Source of the DNA: an uncultured Saprospiraceae bacterium
GTDB taxonomy: Bacteria; Bacteroidota; Bacteroidia; Chitinophagales; Saprospiraceae
Direction: 5' to 3'
NCBI GenBank assembly: GCA_937959095.1
Contig: CALGLY010000186.1
Location: 1 to 6,001 of the forward strand
Length of the DNA stretch: 6,001 nucleotides
Positions 1 to 5,021 of this stretch are shown here, piece after piece. How positions within the stretch are numbered: position 1 is the first letter of the stretch; each line of letters opens with the position of its first letter. The position numbers were made by a program, and so were the translations under genes. Under the pieces are notes generated by a model. That model made no database searches, was not told where the DNA came from, and was given only the letters and a program-made list of their open reading frames with translations.

Positions 1-61
1 GTAGCGAGTGGCTAATCGCATCCAATTGGTCGTAAATCTGATTTTGAATTGCTGCTACCAT
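1..61 (-). CDS. 5' end of an unrecognised minus-strand gene, cut by the window edge
   Basis: Reading the minus strand from an ATG at 61-59, the frame stays open to the window edge and begins MVAAIQNQIYDQLDAISHSL, which has the composition of an ordinary soluble, helical protein start. Upstream of this ATG the same frame stays open for at least 20 codons but shows no further ATG, and the DNA turns into AT-rich intergenic sequence with short repeats, so the start at 61 is the natural choice. No Shine-Dalgarno sequence is visible, which is normal in Bacteroidota. Twenty residues are too few to name a family; no signal peptide is apparent. The gene would be divergent from the XRE regulator at 601. 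It is a guess from an open frame plus a sensible start, not a recognised protein. Confidence 0.45.
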   Translation of the reverse strand, partial: MVAAIQNQIYDQLDAISHSL

Positions 62-106
62 GTCGAGTGATGTTATTTGATTGTTTAGTAGTTTAGATGT
101 TTTGTG

Positions 107-134
107 AATAGATATAAGATGTGAGATATGAGAC
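107..134 (+). repeat. Four tandem 7-bp repeats, left array
   Basis: Four heptamers follow each other without gaps: AATAGAT, ATAAGAT, GTGAGAT, ATGAGAC. The last four bases AGAT (AGAC in the final unit) are constant, and the first three vary. A matching array lies inverted at 287-314. The final unit runs directly into the GC-rich string CCCGCCTGCTGTCGG, which stands out from the AT-rich surroundings. Function unknown; it looks like the end of a dispersed non-coding element. Confidence 0.6.
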
Positions 135-286
135 CCGCCTGCTGTCGGTGAGACCATCTTTACTCAAATCTTGATGCTATTTACTAAACAAGGAAATTAC
201 CAAATAACCATCAAATTAATAAATTTCAAATTTTGGAGTTTCTAGAAAACTATGATGTTATTAAATGAGTCTGTGAAACAAAATCA

Positions 287-314
287 GTCTCAAATCTCAT
301 ATCTAACATCTCAC
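287..314 (-). repeat. Four tandem 7-bp repeats, right array, inverted relative to 107-134
   Basis: On the minus strand the four units are GTGAGAT, GTTAGAT, ATGAGAT, TTGAGAC, exactly 28 bases. Aligned unit by unit with the left array they agree at 21 of 28 positions, and both arrays end in xTGAGAC pointing inward. The two arrays therefore form terminal inverted repeats around 152 bases (135-286). That layout resembles a miniature non-coding mobile or dispersed element, but no transposase or target-site duplication is seen. Confidence 0.6.
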
Positions 315-363
315 GTCTTTAATAAAAGATGTATCAAAAACCGTTCCAGTTGGTTTGTAGGGG

Positions 364-440
364 GGGGAATTATTTCTAAAAATGTAAATATTATTTACAA
401 ATTTACTTAGAAAACGTCTAAATAGCAATTTAAATTCCCC
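364..440. repeat. Nested inverted repeat with a poly-G foot
   Basis: Three pairs of arms are nested: GGGGAATT (364-371) with AATTCCCC (433-440), TTTCTAA (373-379) with TTAGAAA (406-412), and TGTAAAT (383-389) with ATTTACA (393-399) around the loop ATT. The inner two pairs form a compact 40-base hairpin; the outer pair is separated from it by 1 base on the left and 20 on the right. A run of eight G (360-367) overlaps the outer left arm. It could be a transcribed structure or a terminator in the intergenic region. The AT-only arms could arise by chance, so the GC-containing outer pair is the best evidence. Confidence 0.35.
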
Positions 441-573
441 TAGAATGACAATTTTTTTTCCAAAATGTCGTCTAATGACAATATGAATTGTAAAAAAAAC
501 GCCCACTGACAACCATTTTTCACCCTACGCTGTTATTAAAACGAACATTACAAGGGAAAATCATCTCGATTTG

Positions 574-598
574 TCGAGTAAATCAACACTTTAGTCGA
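574..598 (+). promoter_or_regulatory. Dyad directly upstream of the XRE gene, candidate operator
   Basis: TCGAGTAAA (574-582) and TTTAGTCGA (590-598) form a 9-bp dyad with one mismatch around a 7-base spacer, ending two bases before the ATG at 601. A further TCGA at 566-569 makes CTCGA-TTTG-TCGAG (565-578), a perfect 5-bp dyad sharing the middle TCGA. XRE-type regulators are homodimers that bind such dyads and often repress their own gene, so this is a likely autoregulatory site. The string TCGATTTG at 566-573 differs from the Bacteroidota -7 element TAnnTTTG at one position; if used, the operator would cover the transcription start. Confidence 0.4.
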
Positions 599-600
599 AA

Positions 601-1101
601 ATGTCAGAGAATCCACCTATCTATCTACAGCAGAATATCCGATTCCTGCGAAAACGCATGGAAGTTAGTCAAGAAGAGCTTGCCTCTAAGGTCGGATTGA
701 ATCGTGGGAACATTGCATCCTACGAAAAAGGCACTGCCGAGCCTAAAATCTGCAATTTAATGAAGCTTGCGCACCTCTTTGGGGTCAACTTATTAGACCT
801 CACAGGCAAGGATTTGCGCCAAAATGGCACTTCCGAAAATATACAATCAACTGATAGTAAGCCTTTTATTATTTCCAATGAAGAGCATACTGCCATAGAG
901 GCACAAATAGAAAAAGCAGAAGAATTGCAATCAGTAGTTGGGAGTTTGTATAAGTGTCATTGCTTTAAGTTGAAAAAATTAGACACACAAGACCGTGACA
1001 CTCAAGTACTTGTAAGTCAATTTGAGCAGCTTTACGATATTACATTCGATCTTCTTCAATCACATAATCAGTTATTGGAGTTTATTCGACAAAAAAAATA
1101 A
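601..1101 (+). CDS. XRE-family helix-turn-helix transcriptional regulator
   Basis: The 166-residue protein is a cytoplasmic DNA-binding regulator. Residues about 12-66 form a classic Cro/CI (HTH_3) domain: a first helix with IRFLRKRME, then SQEELASKVG (helix 2, residues 23-32), recognition helix NRGNIASYEKG (34-44), and AEPKICNLMKLAHLFGV (46-62), the usual scaffold of this family. A polar linker (about 73-88) leads to a C-terminal helical segment (about 94-166) rich in Glu, Lys, Gln and Leu, plausibly for dimerisation; no peptidase or sensor domain is seen. ATG 601 is the first start in frame and has no Shine-Dalgarno sequence. It is the only plus-strand gene, convergent with the DUF6702-like gene 52 bases downstream. 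The dyad at 574-598 suggests autoregulation. Its targets cannot be told; it is too far from the ATPase-TOPRIM pair to assume a link. Confidence 0.9.
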   Translation: MSENPPIYLQQNIRFLRKRMEVSQEELASKVGLNRGNIASYEKGTAEPKICNLMKLAHLFGVNLLDLTGKDLRQNGTSENIQSTDSKPFIISNEEHTAIEAQIEKAEELQSVVGSLYKCHCFKLKKLDTQDRDTQVLVSQFEQLYDITFDLLQSHNQLLEFIRQKK

Positions 1102-1103
1102 TT

Positions 1104-1131
1104 GCCTTTTTGGCGTATTTTTACTAAAAAT
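1104..1131. terminator. Weak hairpins between convergent genes
   Basis: The 52 bases between the convergent stops at 1101 and 1154 contain GCC-TTTTT-GGC (1104-1114) followed by a T-rich run, and ATTTTT-ACT-AAAAAT (1117-1131). Both stems are short, and the second is AT-only. They could serve as a bidirectional terminator, which the convergent layout calls for, but neither is convincing alone. Confidence 0.25.
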
Positions 1132-1153
1132 CAAAGTACAAAGTCTTCTTTTT

Positions 1154-1630
1154 TTAATATTCCATCACTATTTTTTGTCGCTTTTCGCTCATTCGGAAAG
1201 CTCGTTCCTTATCATGCAAGTAGGAATGAACAATATTAGAGTGCCCATCAACCACTCCAAGAAGGCACGTATTCCAGATTTCTAACTTTGAAGCCGTCGT
1301 CTTTGCATTCCCGATACGCCCCACGATAAGAATATGATGTTCATCCGCTTCTATCCTATCAATCAGCGTATTTTCTGCTTTTCCATCTATGAGCCATCGA
1401 AGATGTTGTCCGAGGTAATTTTCTATAAGCTCATTACGAATTTCCGTATCGGATAAATCTAGTGCTGGCGTTTCCTGAAGTAGCGTTTCTTCTAAGTCTT
1501 CTCGGATAAATCGAATTTTCAAAGCAAGATGATCTTCCTCTGCACGAACTTGAAAAATAGCTAAAGGCACATCATGTGCAATGGAAGGTGTATTCCAAAG
1601 GAAAGTTATGAGTAGTAAAAGGATATTCAT
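1154..1630 (-). CDS. Small exported protein, DUF6702-like
   Basis: The 158-residue protein starts with a hydrophobic signal peptide (residues 2-18, MNILLLLITFLWNTPSIA) with a likely signal peptidase I site after SIA, so it is probably periplasmic or surface exposed. The mature part resembles the DUF6702 family of Bacteroidota by pattern: an early strand followed by LKIRFIREDLEETL (37-50), a charged helix ending in YLGQHLRWLIDGK (72-84), a strand at HHILIVGRI (98-106), and a C-terminal stretch WNTCLLGVVDGHSNIVHSYL (119-138) with an Asn-X-X-X-His-x-Tyr pattern and a basic tail. The function of that family is unknown. No lipobox Cys, membrane helix or sorting domain is present. It lies 164 bases downstream of the YHYH gene on the same strand, behind a likely terminator, so it probably has its own promoter. 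The family call rests on recalled pattern and length only. Confidence 0.7.
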   Translation of the reverse strand: MNILLLLITFLWNTPSIAHDVPLAIFQVRAEEDHLALKIRFIREDLEETLLQETPALDLSDTEIRNELIENYLGQHLRWLIDGKAENTLIDRIEADEHHILIVGRIGNAKTTASKLEIWNTCLLGVVDGHSNIVHSYLHDKERAFRMSEKRQKIVMEY

Positions 1631-1646
1631 TGGTGCTTAAAATTAA

Positions 1647-1657
1647 TGGCTTCGCCA
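1647..1657 (-). other. Very tight mini-hairpin in the leader of the DUF6702-like gene
   Basis: On the minus strand TGGC-GAA-GCCA forms a 4-bp stem with a GAA triloop, ending 16 bases before the start codon at 1630. Its core GCGAAGC is a known exceptionally stable DNA mini-hairpin. It would lie in the 5' leader if transcription starts upstream. Whether it matters for expression cannot be judged from the sequence. Confidence 0.3.
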
Positions 1658-1714
1658 AATTGAAAATTAAAAATGGATGATTGAAAATGCAAAGCATACT
1701 CATAAATCAGAGAT

Positions 1715-1756
1715 CTGCCCGATAAGCTTGTCTGCTACAAGCAGGCGGGTTTGCAG
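1715..1756. repeat. GC-rich folded element, possible dispersed intergenic repeat
   Basis: A nested hairpin is visible: GCTTGT (1726-1731) pairs with ACAAGC (1737-1742) around CTGCT, enclosed by CCG (1719-1721) with CGG (1746-1748) and CTGC (1715-1718) with GCAG (1753-1756). It is GC-rich compared with the flanking bases. Its minus strand contains ACCCGCCTGCT (1750-1740), an 11-mer also present on the plus strand at 133-143 directly after the left heptamer array. This suggests one family of dispersed intergenic repeats, although an 11-mer match in 6 kb is not by itself significant. Confidence 0.35.
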
Positions 1757-1757
1757 G

Positions 1758-1786
1758 AAAAACGTGTCGGACAGTATGTCCTCACG
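1758..1786 (-). terminator. Intrinsic terminator of the YHYH gene
   Basis: On the minus strand, nine bases after the YHYH stop codon, CGTG-A-GGACA-TAC-TGTCC-GA-CACG folds into a 9-bp stem with a small internal loop and a three-base loop, followed at once by TTTTT (1762-1758). Stem, tight loop and T-run in the right order and place make this a good rho-independent terminator, closing the YHYH transcript before the DUF6702-like gene. Confidence 0.7.
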
Positions 1787-1794
1787 AACAATTT

Positions 1795-3099
1795 TTAATT
1801 CTCAAAGGAACCATCTGGCGTACCGCTCAAGCAGCGACCAATTTGCGGGAATGCATCCGTCACTACATAAAAATAACTGAAGGTTTTGTTTCCTTCTACG
1901 GTAGGTAGCGTAACACTTCGAGCAATACCATTACATTCATCCAAGTCACCTGAACCTGCCACATACTCGAAATCATTGGTGTATCGTCCAGAGTAATTGC
2001 CACAAGGTTCACTCACACCATCGCCAGGGCGTAGTCCTTTTTTTAGTTGATAACTTGGAGTAAGTAAAGCCAATCCGCCCGTTCCATCAGGAGCATATCT
2101 ATATAGAATAGGAAAGCCATCGGAAGCCCAACCCATTTGCACAGGATTCGTAGGCACCGTTGTGTTATCACTAATACCTGCCAGTAGCGTCTCTGCATAA
2201 GCAAACATATTTCCATGATAATGATAGCCCTGTGGGCCTTCATGTGCCGTAGCACAATCTAAAGCAACCTTTGGTGATGCCATAGAACCTTGCCCCTGTA
2301 CGAGTGTAGGCTCAAAAACCCAATCCCAATTATATTCTCCAGTATTTGTATGTTCAAAAATGAAAGGCGTAGCTGGTGCGGGTGCTAGAATTACGCCATT
2401 TAGAGCAATTCCAAAATAGCGCGCAGGGCGATTATTAGGTCTTAATACGCTTGTAGAACTAGCGGCTACACTTGGCGTAGCATCTACCATATAGGTATTC
2501 GTCATTGGATTTAAAGTACCATCGCGCACTTTATAATCATGATTCGGGTAACTATTACTCGTCATAGTACGAACATCTGTTGCCACACTTTCCATATAAA
2601 CACTAGCCATAGTGGGAGAAGTATCGCAACCAACATTAGTGGTACTTGTGCTATTATTATTTGGGCAATATGTGTCATTAATCCCAAAGAATATAGGGCT
2701 TTCTATCATCACACCTAAGTGATTTCGATGCTTGATGACGACATAGCCATCCGATTCATCTAGTCCTGTGAGCGTCACGCCTAGCGTTCCATCAGTATCC
2801 AATATCGCGCCGTCTTTTCTTAGGAAACAGGCTTTTTCATAAACAGTACTGGTATTATCAGCAGCATCGCGGACTTGCACGAGTACCCAATCTACGACAT
2901 CAGCAGGAATGCTTCCGACAGTAGTAGTACCAGAATAAGGATCAGTCAAAGGGATTAATCCAGTTAAGTCGGTATCCATTTCTCCACTTGCGGAATTATA
3001 CGCGCCTTGTAAAACAGCCTTCACATGAATAAATGCCTGCGCTTGGACAACTATAATGCCGAGAAATAGTACTAGACTTAGTATAATTAGCTTTTTCAT
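1795..3099 (-). CDS. Secreted YHYH-domain protein with an N-terminal HRNHLGVM-type domain
   Basis: The 434-residue protein begins with a Sec signal peptide (MKKLIILSLVLFLGIIVVQA, cleavage near residues 20-22). Residues about 24-137 match a recurring extracellular domain of Bacteroidota: IHVKAVLQGAY (24-34), SGEM, LIPLTDPY (48-55), IPADVVDWVLVQVRD (64-78), an FLRKDG strand (92-97) and YVVIKHRNHLGVM (119-131). A short Asn/Thr/Ser linker (147-156) leads to a YHYH domain (about 160-434), shown by GYHYHG (291-296), SDGFPI (326-331), DLDECNG (385-391) and YFYVVTDAFPQIGRC (409-423). The family's function is unknown; His-rich motifs suggest metal binding, which is inference. Seven Cys in the mature part could form disulfides. 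There is no type IX sorting tail; the protein ends with the YHYH domain's own GTPDGSF motif. The start at 3099 is fixed by the signal peptide; it lies 51 bases after the TOPRIM gene with no clear promoter. Confidence 0.88.
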   Translation of the reverse strand: MKKLIILSLVLFLGIIVVQAQAFIHVKAVLQGAYNSASGEMDTDLTGLIPLTDPYSGTTTVGSIPADVVDWVLVQVRDAADNTSTVYEKACFLRKDGAILDTDGTLGVTLTGLDESDGYVVIKHRNHLGVMIESPIFFGINDTYCPNNNSTSTTNVGCDTSPTMASVYMESVATDVRTMTSNSYPNHDYKVRDGTLNPMTNTYMVDATPSVAASSTSVLRPNNRPARYFGIALNGVILAPAPATPFIFEHTNTGEYNWDWVFEPTLVQGQGSMASPKVALDCATAHEGPQGYHYHGNMFAYAETLLAGISDNTTVPTNPVQMGWASDGFPILYRYAPDGTGGLALLTPSYQLKKGLRPGDGVSEPCGNYSGRYTNDFEYVAGSGDLDECNGIARSVTLPTVEGNKTFSYFYVVTDAFPQIGRCLSGTPDGSFEN

Positions 3100-3150
3100 T
3101 TTTATGCTTTTTTGTTTTAGAATTTTCGATGTAGAATTAAAAACGCGTTC

Positions 3151-3786
3151 TTATATAGCAACTTTCGTTTCTAGTTCTTCTACAAAGATCTGAAAACTTG
3201 GATTTTTCTTAGCGTATTTCAAAATGTCTTTTCGCTTTCTAAAATTTCGAGCTAATTGCTCATAATATTCCCTCTTCTTACCTTCAATATAAAAACCTTC
3301 TCGTTGTTTTAGTACCGTATTTAGCGTATTAATGCAATTTTGTGTCTTTGCTGCTTTCTTTTTATGATTTTCAAAATAAGCAGGTAGCAGCCAACATTCA
3401 ATTTCATCTACAGCTATAGCAAAAATAATTTGCGTTTTATATTCCACAAAAAAGGCTTCACCGATTAAATCTGCTAATTTTTCCTTGAAGGCGAGTACCG
3501 TTTTTTCTACATCCAAATCCTTGAGTTCAATACGGTATTGTTCAGGCACATCAGGACCACTCATAAAGTCCGTATCAATTTGAACGACCAGAAAGTCATT
3601 GAAGGCAAGAGCTTGTTTAAAATCTCCTGATTCACAATAATGAAAGACTTGACTCCAACCGCCCGATTCATTAGGAAGCGGCTGCAAAGGCTTCACCAAA
3701 ACCTCTTCTTCTTTCAAAAAGCCAATCAAAATTTGCTCCAATAGAATTTGATCCGTTACACCTTCTCCAATAAGTCCGAATGTCAT
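3151..3786 (-). CDS. TOPRIM-like protein, putative nuclease partner of the adjacent ATPase
   Basis: The 211-residue cytoplasmic protein opens with FGLIGEGVTDQILLEQIL (3-20), the TOPRIM strand-glycine-glutamate signature with E8, followed by VVQIDTD (67-73), the DxD acidic pair D71/D73. These residues bind divalent metal in TOPRIM nucleases. A later motif AIAVDEIECWLL (123-134) resembles the conserved Glu-x-Trp-Leu-Leu segment of DUF4276-like and related defence TOPRIM proteins; the C-terminal third is basic and helical (Lys/Arg rich, 142-195). The ATG lies 3 bases after the ATPase stop (TAA CTC ATG), so the two are surely co-transcribed and probably translationally coupled. The likely role, by analogy with AriB in PARIS, RloB and DUF4276 partners, is the nuclease or effector released or activated by the ATPase. 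I cannot assign the exact family; it is shorter than OLD nucleases because the ATPase is a separate protein. Confidence 0.75.
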   Translation of the reverse strand: MTFGLIGEGVTDQILLEQILIGFLKEEEVLVKPLQPLPNESGGWSQVFHYCESGDFKQALAFNDFLVVQIDTDFMSGPDVPEQYRIELKDLDVEKTVLAFKEKLADLIGEAFFVEYKTQIIFAIAVDEIECWLLPAYFENHKKKAAKTQNCINTLNTVLKQREGFYIEGKKREYYEQLARNFRKRKDILKYAKKNPSFQIFVEELETKVAI

Positions 3787-3789
3787 GAG

Positions 3790-4950
3790 TTAAAAGTTTT
3801 TGGGTAAACCACCTAAATATCCACGAATGTATGCTTCTGAAAGTCGCACAGGGGCAACGCCTTTTATTTTCTTAGGTGGTAGCACACGCTTTGCTACTGT
3901 ATGTCCATCTTGATTGCGATAAATCGTAAACAATCGCTGTTCATCATCTTCCAAATCTAAGCCGTCTAGCACCGCAGGATTATGCGTAGTAAGAATAGAT
4001 TGCTTTCCATTTTCTTTGGAAATCGCATTGAATTGCCGTACTACTTCTGCGCAAAGCTTCGGGTTAAGGGCATTGTCAATATTATCAATTGCAAAAAAAC
4101 CAGGCGTAAAAGGGCTGCTGTATAATGTAAAATAGAAAAGTAGGTATAAGAAGCCTTCGTTTGCGCTCTTTTGATTAATAAAATCAACGCCACTTATATA
4201 CTTATCTTTAATATTCAATCGCCGTTCAGTAAACATCAAATCTTTAGGAATTTCAAGGTCTTGAAACCAGCTAATAAGGCGTAATTTTTCTATGAGTTTT
4301 TTAAATATTATTGGCTTTTCTTTGTAAACTTCTGCTAAATGCTTGAATAGACCTTCACCTCGTATTCCAAGTGGTCGGATTTGTCCTTCTTCTTCAAAGC
4401 GTCTTAGAAAATAATTTTCGGGAGCGTAATTGAGAAAAGATGTAATTCCATTCCTTCCAAAACCTAATTCAATATATAATTTTTTTGCTTTTCCTGGGTG
4501 AACGGCATCAATTAAGCCCTTATTTCTTTCTTTAATTTTTGGTTCTAACCCAACACCTAAAGATGAATTCCAAGAATGCTCATCGAAATCAGTAATTGAT
4601 ACTGTACACTCCCCACCTAATTCACTATTTATAAATATTTTTACTGGTCGTTTTTCGTATGTTTCTTCCTCATCTAAATATGGTATACCTACAAGCTTAG
4701 GATCTTTTTTCTTAACTGTAAATGCCGATTGTACTAAATCAGGTTCAGTAACTCTAATTCCTTTCAATTCTAATAGGGATGTACTTACATACGGATGATT
4801 AATCAAAGCTGCTGTTCCAAAAAAAGTAATCGCTTCCAAAATATTCGTCTTCCCGCAGCCATTTTCTCCAATGAATACATTGATGCGCCCTAATTCTAGT
4901 TCTAGGTCTACAATAGATTTAAAATTCTTTATATTAACTTTCCGAATCAT
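3790..4950 (-). CDS. ABC/OLD-type AAA ATPase of a two-gene defence-like system
   Basis: The 386-residue protein has the layout of AAA_15/AAA_21 (OLD/RecF-like) ATPases: MIRKVNIKNFKSI N-terminal strand, Walker A GENGCGKT (28-35), a long middle region (about 50-255) with strands and a helical arm, an ABC-signature-like SANEGFLYLL (262-271), Walker B GFFAIDNIDNALNP (284-297) and an H-loop TTHNP (321-325). Its C-terminus ends soon after, without a TOPRIM domain; that function is supplied by the next gene. Notable is D289-N290 where most relatives have Asp-Glu, with D292 two residues on; this may be a subfamily feature or may slow ATP hydrolysis. No membrane segment is present. The start at 4950 gives a complete N-terminal strand. 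TATCTTTG lies four bases upstream, so the message may be nearly leaderless. The role is inferred: nucleotide-driven sensor or scaffold controlling the TOPRIM partner, probably in phage defence. Confidence 0.88.
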   Translation of the reverse strand: MIRKVNIKNFKSIVDLELELGRINVFIGENGCGKTNILEAITFFGTAALINHPYVSTSLLELKGIRVTEPDLVQSAFTVKKKDPKLVGIPYLDEEETYEKRPVKIFINSELGGECTVSITDFDEHSWNSSLGVGLEPKIKERNKGLIDAVHPGKAKKLYIELGFGRNGITSFLNYAPENYFLRRFEEEGQIRPLGIRGEGLFKHLAEVYKEKPIIFKKLIEKLRLISWFQDLEIPKDLMFTERRLNIKDKYISGVDFINQKSANEGFLYLLFYFTLYSSPFTPGFFAIDNIDNALNPKLCAEVVRQFNAISKENGKQSILTTHNPAVLDGLDLEDDEQRLFTIYRNQDGHTVAKRVLPPKKIKGVAPVRLSEAYIRGYLGGLPKNF

Positions 4951-4954
4951 ACTT

Positions 4955-4962
4955 CAAAGATA
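4955..4962 (-). promoter_or_regulatory. Candidate -7 promoter element for the ATPase-TOPRIM operon
   Basis: The minus strand reads TATCTTTG four bases before the ATPase start codon, a full match to the Bacteroidota -7 consensus TAnnTTTG. About 20 bases further upstream the expected TTG-type -33 element is only partly matched (TTCGAC), and it lies within the 15-bp hairpin. Transcription would begin at or next to the ATG, giving a leaderless or near-leaderless message. Confidence 0.4.
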
Positions 4963-4977
4963 TAAAATCAATAGGTA

Positions 4978-5010
4978 AGAAGTCGAAGGTTTATAAAACC
5001 TTCGACTTCT
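4978..5010 (-). terminator. Perfect 15-bp hairpin after the amidohydrolase gene
   Basis: AGAAGTCGAAGGTTT (4978-4992) pairs perfectly with AAACCTTCGACTTCT (4996-5010) around a three-base loop. It begins 11 bases after the amidohydrolase stop codon (5024-5022) on the minus strand. No T-run follows, but the position and the long, perfect stem fit a Bacteroidota terminator. It separates the amidohydrolase from the ATPase-TOPRIM pair and so makes a shared transcript unlikely. Confidence 0.6.
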
Positions 5011-5021
5011 GCAAGAAAAAA

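Larger units (their letters stand above)
62..600. other. Long intergenic region rich in repeats and dyads
   Basis: About 540 bases separate the divergent gene starts at 61 and 601. I find no credible gene: the only sizeable open frame (minus strand, 303-512) is low in complexity and runs across the repeat structures. The region holds an 8-bp tandem (GTTTAGTA, GTTTAGAT, 83-98), two inverted heptamer arrays (107-134 and 287-314), a run of eight G (360-367), a nested inverted repeat (364-440), three TGACAA words about 30 bases apart (446, 476, 507), and dyads directly before the XRE gene (565-598). The stretch 135-286 between the heptamer arrays is AT-rich and shows nothing else I can name. It must also contain the promoters of both divergent genes, but no clean TAnnTTTG element was found. 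Confidence 0.6.

Noticed and set aside
107..314. CRISPR-like array
   Set aside because: The repeat units are 7 bases without spacers and no cas gene is present, so this is not CRISPR.
360..367. Phase-variation tract controlling a gene
   Set aside because: The G run lies in no credible gene and more than 230 bases before the regulator start, with no promoter around it.
303..512. 69-residue minus-strand open frame
   Set aside because: Low-complexity, Phe/Ile/Arg-rich translation that crosses the nested inverted repeat and the heptamer array; no recognisable domain or start context.
601..1101. XRE protein as antitoxin or as regulator of the defence-like pair
   Set aside because: No small toxin-like gene is adjacent, and the pair lies over 2 kb away on the other strand behind two unrelated genes.
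1022..1285. 87-residue plus-strand open frame
   Set aside because: Overlaps the end of the XRE gene and the antisense of the DUF6702-like gene; composition typical of a shadow frame.
1677..1880. 67-residue plus-strand open frame
   Set aside because: Runs through the terminator and repeat hairpins and antisense to the YHYH gene; no family resemblance.
2043..2255. 70-residue minus-strand open frame inside the YHYH gene
   Set aside because: Out-of-frame shadow of the YHYH domain coding sequence.
1795..4950. One operon joining the ATPase, TOPRIM and YHYH genes
   Set aside because: The 51-base gap would allow read-through, but the YHYH protein is exported and differs in base composition; nothing shows a functional link.
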